A DNA stretch of 9,628 nt, taken from NCBI GenBank assembly GCA_016839655.1, contig JAEOTW010000321.1:1-9628 (forward strand). Direction: 5' to 3'. A program made the position numbers and the translations under genes. This document shows positions 6,165 to 9,628 of this stretch, piece by piece (the stretch's first letter is position 1; the number at the start of each line of letters is the position of its first letter). The notes under the pieces are model-generated. The model saw only the letters and a list, made by a program, of their open reading frames with translations, had not been told where the DNA came from and searched no databases. Source of the DNA: Promethearchaeota archaeon. Its GTDB lineage: Archaea > Asgardarchaeota > Lokiarchaeia > Sigynarchaeales > SOKP01.

Positions 6165-6773
6165 ATGCTAAAATACAAGATTTGTGTAGCAGGGGCAGAG
6201 GGTATCGGAAAATCCTCACTGATAACTAGGTATGTAGATGATACATTCAATGAGGATACAATGAAAACGATTGGAGTAGCTTTTAAAAGAAAGGAGATTA
6301 AGATAAAGGAAAAATTAAGCATTGAATTGAATATCTGGGATTTTGGAGGTGAAAAAAAGTATCGGCTTCTGTTTCCTGCTTATGTGAATGGTGCTGCAGC
6401 CGCCTTATTACTCTATGACACTACTGATAAGAATTCTTTAGATGATCTTGAAAATTGGGTTCAAATTATTGACGATAATTCTAAAGACGTCATCAAGATA
6501 ACAATTGGCACGAAAACAGATTTAAAGGACCAACGAGAAATTACTAAAGCTGATGCTGTTAAAATTAGTACTAAATTCAATTGTTATGGTGACTCTATTG
6601 GTACCTCATCAAAAACTGGTGAAAATGTCAAAAAAGCATTTCAAAATATAGTGGAAGCAATAATAGAACAGAAATTACATGAATGCAAAAGTTGTGGAGA
6701 ATACTTCTCTATAAAATTAAAATATTGCAATTTTTGTGGAGAAGAAAGTACAATTAATACCGCTACCGTATAA
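6165..6773 (+). CDS. Ras/Rab-like small GTPase with C-terminal zinc ribbon (second copy)
   Basis: 202 residues. G1 is GAEGIGKSS (10-18), switch I has Thr35 in KTIGVAF, G3 is WDFGGEKK (Asp59-Gly62), G4 is TKTD (116-119) and G5 is TSSKTG (147-152). As in the paralogue at 32-616, Glu (63) stands at the catalytic Gln position and the G4 Asn is replaced, here by Thr, a substitution tolerated in some other GTPase families. G5 is SSK instead of SAK. The zinc ribbon is Cys174, Cys177, Cys188 and Cys191, with the same CxxC-x10-CxxCG spacing, followed by a short polar tail without prenylation cysteines. The block GEKKYRLLFPAYVNGA after G3 is nearly shared with the other copy and is characteristic of this pair. 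Starts with ATG. Convergent with the hydrolase gene, with only five bases between the stop codons, so their transcripts must overlap. Effector and regulators unknown. Confidence 0.93.
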   Translation: MLKYKICVAGAEGIGKSSLITRYVDDTFNEDTMKTIGVAFKRKEIKIKEKLSIELNIWDFGGEKKYRLLFPAYVNGAAAALLLYDTTDKNSLDDLENWVQIIDDNSKDVIKITIGTKTDLKDQREITKADAVKISTKFNCYGDSIGTSSKTGENVKKAFQNIVEAIIEQKLHECKSCGEYFSIKLKYCNFCGEESTINTATV

Positions 6774-6778
6774 TTATA

Positions 6779-7609
6779 TTATAAATCCTCTTTCTCTCTC
6801 CTATAGAGTGATGGTGGAGGTCTTGCACCCTCTAATGGTTTACTTTTAAGTTTTTGAATAAATACTTGAAGCTCCATCATAGCATTCTCAATTGAGGATT
6901 CAATTTCTTTCTTAACATTTTCTTCACCAAGAACAAAATTTCCATGACTAGGAAAAAAACTATTAATTCTTAGTGTATTTAAAATGTGTAAGGAGTTAAT
7001 ATATTCAGAAATTGAACCGGACTCATAAATGTTAGTAATAGCACCTTTATACAACGTGTCACCTGTAAAGATATATTGCTTAACTGGTTCATAAAGGCAA
7101 ATACAACCAGATGTATGACCTGGTGTTTCAACAATTTTTAAAATAACATTTCCTAAATCGATTATATTTCTATCCTCAAGCCAGATATTAATCCTCAAAT
7201 TGGATAAATCTACACCCCACTTTTTACCTTTTGTTATCAGCTCATCACTATGTTGGATTTTTGTGGCAGCCCACCTATGAGCAGCAAAGGGGCAATGAAG
7301 GTATGCATTAGAACTAATATGATCAAAGTGTTCATGAGTATTAATGACTAAATCAATATCTTCAATTTTTAAACCTACCTCATTTGTAAGTAGATAATTA
7401 AGACTGTTGAATTTAGTGATAATCCCCGTATCTATCAGTATATTTAAATTTTCTCCAATAATTAGATAAACATGACATCCAGGACCTCTTGTATGAAATT
7501 GATATACATTAGGTTTTACAAGGTGTAGAGTATACCCAGCTTTTCCATAAATATCATCCTCTTTAATTAAACGGGGTGTAAATAATGCAGATTCTTTACC
7601 TACGTCCAT
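6779..7609 (-). CDS. Metallo-beta-lactamase-fold hydrolase
   Basis: 276 residues with a complete binuclear metal site. The HxHxDH motif is His92, His94, Asp96 and His97 (NTHEHFDH). Further ligands are His165 in TPGHTSG, bridging Asp184 in FTGDTLY, and His222 in PSHG. Ahead of it, the strand ILIDTG (57-62) is the usual first MBL block. The family covers glyoxalase II-like thioesterases, LACTB2-type nucleases and many uncharacterised hydrolases. Nothing here fixes the substrate: there is no flavodoxin, rhodanese or RNase J module. The C-terminal tail (about 250-276) is basic and contains a PPP run. Start: ATG at 7607-7609; no Shine-Dalgarno with proper spacing. Lies 73 bp downstream of the LRR gene on the same strand and could be cotranscribed. 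Convergent with the GTPase gene. Confidence 0.9.
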   Translation of the reverse strand: MDVGKESALFTPRLIKEDDIYGKAGYTLHLVKPNVYQFHTRGPGCHVYLIIGENLNILIDTGIITKFNSLNYLLTNEVGLKIEDIDLVINTHEHFDHISSNAYLHCPFAAHRWAATKIQHSDELITKGKKWGVDLSNLRINIWLEDRNIIDLGNVILKIVETPGHTSGCICLYEPVKQYIFTGDTLYKGAITNIYESGSISEYINSLHILNTLRINSFFPSHGNFVLGEENVKKEIESSIENAMMELQVFIQKLKSKPLEGARPPPSLYRREKEDL

Positions 7610-7642
7610 CCCTATTCACTTTGAAATTTAAAACAATGTGAT

Positions 7643-7656
7643 TCTAAATATTTAGA
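7643..7656. repeat. 14-bp palindrome upstream of the MBL hydrolase
   Basis: TCTAAATATTTAGA is a perfect palindrome 34 bp before the hydrolase ATG, in the 73-bp gap after the LRR gene. It is positioned where a TATA box would lie, so it may be the promoter core or an overlapping operator. Short and A/T-rich, so chance is possible. Confidence 0.35.
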
Positions 7657-7682
7657 GTAATAAAAATCAATCTATTTGAGAA

Positions 7683-9125
7683 TTAGGGAAACTTTAATCT
7701 CTTATGGTATTGCTCTAGACTTTTTTGATCTAAGGGATTCTCATTCAAGAAAATGAAATTTAGATTTTTAAGTTCTTCAACACTTTCTCTTTGAAATTCA
7801 GAAATACGATTTCTTCCAAGGTGTAACATGATAATACTCTGTAATTTATCTAAATTCTCAACCTTCTTTATTTCATTATTGTCTAAATATAATTCTTGTA
7901 AATCTTTTAGATTCTGTAAACCTTCAATTTTTCCGATTTGATTATACGAGAGCTCTAATTTTTTTAAATTTGATAAATTCTCAAGTGATTCAATATTTTC
8001 AATATTATTATTTGAGAGATATAATCCCTTTAATTTCTCAAGAATCCTTAATCCTTCAATTTTTGAAATTTTATTACCATTGAGATATAACCACATTAAA
8101 TTTTTTAAATTTTGAAGACCTGTTATTCTCTCTATTTTATTAAAAGATAGATTTAATCTCTCTAACTCAATCAAACTATCAAGATTTTTTATTTCTTCAA
8201 TCTTATTACGTGTTAATTCTAGAGCTTTTAATTTACTTAAATTATTTAAATTTTCTATTCTACTTATTGAATTTTGATTTAATAATAATTTCTCTAAATT
8301 CCTTAATGAAGTAACACCCTCAATATTCTTGATTCTATTATTTGATAAATTTAATTCTTCTAACTGCTGTAACCCCTCTACATATTCAATTTTCTCCAAA
8401 TTATTATGAGATACATCTAAAGTTCGCAATTTTTTTAGAATTTGAACACCTTTCAGAGAAACAAGGTTATTTCGATGTAAATGAAGATGTTCTAATTCTT
8501 TCAGCAAATGTATTGATTTCACATCACCTATTTCTGTTAAATTAGAACTTTCACAATTCAAATAGCTAATTCTACCATTTTTCAAGCTGACATGGTAGCC
8601 ACATTTCTTTGTATAAAAATCATATAAAATAAGATTTATACAGATTTCTAGGTACATTTCTGGGATTGCTTCATTATAACTATAGTTAAATATTTCTTTT
8701 GGAAATTTTTTTATCTTTGACTCAAAATCTTTTTTAATTGATTCTTTTAAATAATCCACTAATAATTTTCGCGCCTTTAAGTTTTCTATTGAATTTAAGA
8801 TTCGAATAGCAAATATTTGTAATTCTACATTATCTATTCTATTTAATGTGTATTTTATTAAAGGTAATAGTTTCTTGTTATACAAATACTTCTCTTTTAA
8901 AATTCGCCCTGCGATTAATCTTAGCTTTATGTCCTCATCAGAAAGATATAAATGTTCGAAAAATTTGAAATTTTTTCCTTCATCAATTAACCCATAATTC
9001 AATAGAGCATTTTGACGTTGTTCTGGATCAGTTGAACTATCGATCCACTCCCTTAAGAGAGCTAATCCTTCTTTTTTTCCTATTTGGTCCAAATTTTCTT
9101 TAATATAATCTGGATGTAATTCCAT
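7683..9125 (-). CDS. SDS22-type leucine-rich-repeat protein with helical N-terminal domain
   Basis: 480 residues, no signal peptide or membrane segment, so probably cytosolic. Residues 1-170 are helical and resemble HEAT-like repeats (segments LLREWIDSSTDPEQRQNALL and LRLIAGRILKEKYL), a guess from pattern. A degenerate first LRR (about 185-209) precedes ten consecutive 22-residue repeats at 210-429 of the form xLxxLxLxxNxIxxIexLxxLx. An irregular eleventh follows (430-453), then a C-terminal cap ending at 480 (NLNFIFLNENPLDQ). The 22-residue period with 'NxIxxIE' is the SDS22 class, found in eukaryotic phosphatase regulators, LRR-containing ciliary proteins and many Asgard proteins. The array forms an open binding scaffold; its partner is unknown. 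Start: ATG with a GA-poor upstream and no Shine-Dalgarno, the likely TATA lying about 50 bp upstream. Upstream of the MBL hydrolase on the same strand. Confidence 0.92.
   Translation of the reverse strand: MELHPDYIKENLDQIGKKEGLALLREWIDSSTDPEQRQNALLNYGLIDEGKNFKFFEHLYLSDEDIKLRLIAGRILKEKYLYNKKLLPLIKYTLNRIDNVELQIFAIRILNSIENLKARKLLVDYLKESIKKDFESKIKKFPKEIFNYSYNEAIPEMYLEICINLILYDFYTKKCGYHVSLKNGRISYLNCESSNLTEIGDVKSIHLLKELEHLHLHRNNLVSLKGVQILKKLRTLDVSHNNLEKIEYVEGLQQLEELNLSNNRIKNIEGVTSLRNLEKLLLNQNSISRIENLNNLSKLKALELTRNKIEEIKNLDSLIELERLNLSFNKIERITGLQNLKNLMWLYLNGNKISKIEGLRILEKLKGLYLSNNNIENIESLENLSNLKKLELSYNQIGKIEGLQNLKDLQELYLDNNEIKKVENLDKLQSIIMLHLGRNRISEFQRESVEELKNLNFIFLNENPLDQKSLEQYHKRLKFP
7767..8498 (-). 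repeat. Tandem 66-bp coding repeats (eleven LRR units)
   Basis: The coding DNA for LRR units 1-11 runs in steps of 66 bp (72 bp for the last unit). Units share recurring short words such as the TTATT/AATTCT blocks seen on the plus strand. They are diverged at DNA level, so the array is old, and not a fresh amplification. Confidence 0.75.
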
Positions 9126-9176
9126 ATTGAGGAGTTAAAAATTCAATATTTTTCAATGCTATCCTAATTAGTCACA

Positions 9177-9183
9177 TATATTA
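9177..9183 (-). promoter_or_regulatory. Candidate TATA box of the LRR gene
   Basis: The minus strand reads TAATATA about 52 bp before the ATG, giving a leader of about 27 nt, the same spacing as the candidates at hef and rpoK. Weak evidence on its own in A/T-rich DNA. Confidence 0.3.
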
Positions 9184-9226
9184 GAATTAGTTTAAATCTA
9201 ACCAGCAAAAAAATTCCAATTTATTA

Positions 9227-9337
9227 TCAATATTTCTTCTTCTTTATTCTTCTATCTTGGTTAAACTGTCTTTTCACTAGAATGATTAAACTAATGGATA
9301 TTATTCCTATAACAACTAGATAATCGTACCCACTAAT
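9227..9337 (-). pseudogene. Remnant C-terminal membrane anchor of a surface protein
   Basis: An open stretch of 36 codons with no usable start codon. It begins right after an in-frame TAG (9338-9340) and ends at TGA (9227-9229). It encodes ISGYDYLVVIGIISISLIIL (one hydrophobic helix) followed by VKRQFNQDRRIKKKKY, a strongly basic tail. A 'GYD/GYE + helix + basic tail' ending is what archaeal secreted or S-layer-like proteins use as a C-terminal anchor with the tail inside the cell. The upstream ectodomain is missing or out of frame; a further in-frame TAA follows one codon beyond the TAG. Best read as the leftover 3' end of a decayed or deleted gene in the 330-bp spacer between LRR and actin genes. 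Chance is not excluded at this length. Confidence 0.5.
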
Positions 9338-9387
9338 CTAAGATTACGTCAATAATGAAGTAATAGCTCTTTTTTATCTCAACATTT

Positions 9388-9408
9388 AAAAAAAAGAAAA
9401 TAAAAAAA
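9388..9408 (-). terminator. Oligo-T terminator of the actin gene
   Basis: On the minus strand, 47 nt after the actin stop codon, the sequence runs T7, A, T4, C, T8. Archaeal transcription terminates at such oligo-T runs without needing a hairpin, and none is visible here. The best terminator candidate in the window. Confidence 0.6.
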
Positions 9409-9455
9409 CTTAATATATTAATTCCCATTTGGTTTGCTTGAAGCTATTTGACGGA

Positions 9456-9628
9456 TTAGAAGCACCGGTGAATTACTTGGGGGCCCATCTCTTTATATTC
9501 TCTACGAGTAACCCACATCCTATGAAACGTCTTAAGTGACGAAAGAATGCTCCCACCAATCCATACTGAGTACATACGCTCTGGAGGTGCGATAATCTTT
9601 ACATCAACACTTTCAGGAATTTGCTCCT
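9456..9628 (-). CDS. Actin (Asgard/lokiactin type), C-terminal fragment cut by the window edge
   Basis: The last 56 residues of an actin, the filament-forming ATPase of the cytoskeleton. The fragment reads [20 protein letters not shown], then [20 protein letters not shown], then VIHRCF and a TAA stop. It aligns without gaps to subdomain 1 of eukaryotic actin ([19 protein letters not shown]...MWISKQEYDESGP), except at the very end. There HRCF lacks the Lys of eukaryotic HRKCF. Crenactins and bacterial MreB/ParM diverge far more here, so this is an Asgard actin rather than a more distant homologue. The 5' part lies beyond position 9628. GC content is about 47% (79 of 168 bases counted), against roughly a quarter to a third in neighbouring genes, suggesting codon selection for high expression. 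An oligo-T terminator follows the stop. Confidence 0.95.
   Translation of the reverse strand, partial: EQIPESVDVKIIAPPERMYSVWIGGSILSSLKTFHRMWVTRREYKEMGPQVIHRCF

Noticed and set aside
6062..6322. Minus-strand open frame of 86 codons with hydrophobic stretches.
   Set aside because: Most of it is antisense to the P-loop region of the second GTPase; the hydrophobicity comes from A/T-rich complement codons.
7767..8498. Regular 66-bp spacing that might suggest a CRISPR array.
   Set aside because: The period equals 22 codons, there are no conserved repeats separated by unique spacers, and the frame encodes LRR units throughout.
8342..8545. Plus-strand open frame of 67 codons.
   Set aside because: A shadow of the LRR coding repeats with no features of its own.

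Overview
The window looks like a piece of an Asgard archaeal chromosome (Lokiarchaeia or a close relative). Four things point that way. The right edge holds the C-terminus of an actin that reads almost like eukaryotic actin. Two Ras/Rab-like small GTPases carry C-terminal zinc ribbons. There is a long SDS22-type leucine-rich-repeat protein. The information-processing genes are archaeal (RpoK, and a Hef helicase-nuclease). The DNA is strongly AT-rich, promoters look archaeal (A/T boxes, mostly no Shine-Dalgarno), and a tRNA has an archaeal-type intron.

Layout. Positions 32-616 (minus) encode the first zinc-ribbon small GTPase. Positions 751-3096 (minus) encode Hef, the archaeal FANCM/XPF-family helicase-nuclease. 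Positions 3287-3390 (plus) are a tRNA-Val(CAC) interrupted by a 32-nt intron in the anticodon stem rather than the loop. It is followed on the same strand by rpoK at 3502-3804. Convergent to rpoK is a minus-strand pair: a seven-helix membrane protein with a cytosolic longin/roadblock-like domain (3833-4909, TTG start), and upstream of it a small winged-helix protein (4996-5424). The winged-helix gene diverges from a GNAT acetyltransferase (5470-6039) across only 45 bp. A second zinc-ribbon GTPase follows (6165-6773), then a convergent metallo-beta-lactamase-fold hydrolase (6779-7609, minus), the LRR protein (7683-9125, minus), a 330-bp spacer, and the actin C-terminus (9456-9628, minus, cut by the window edge).

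There is no single obvious pathway. The common theme is eukaryote-like regulatory parts: actin, two Rab-like GTPases, an LRR scaffold, and a membrane sensor with a longin-like tail. They sit among housekeeping genes (RNA polymerase, tRNA, fork repair). The two GTPases are paralogues. Both lack the usual catalytic Gln of switch II, both have an altered G4 box, and both end in a four-Cys ribbon where eukaryotic Rabs carry a prenylation motif. I see no CRISPR array, IS element, prophage or origin. The 330-bp spacer before actin contains what looks like the C-terminal membrane anchor of a lost surface-protein gene, and an oligo-T terminator for actin.
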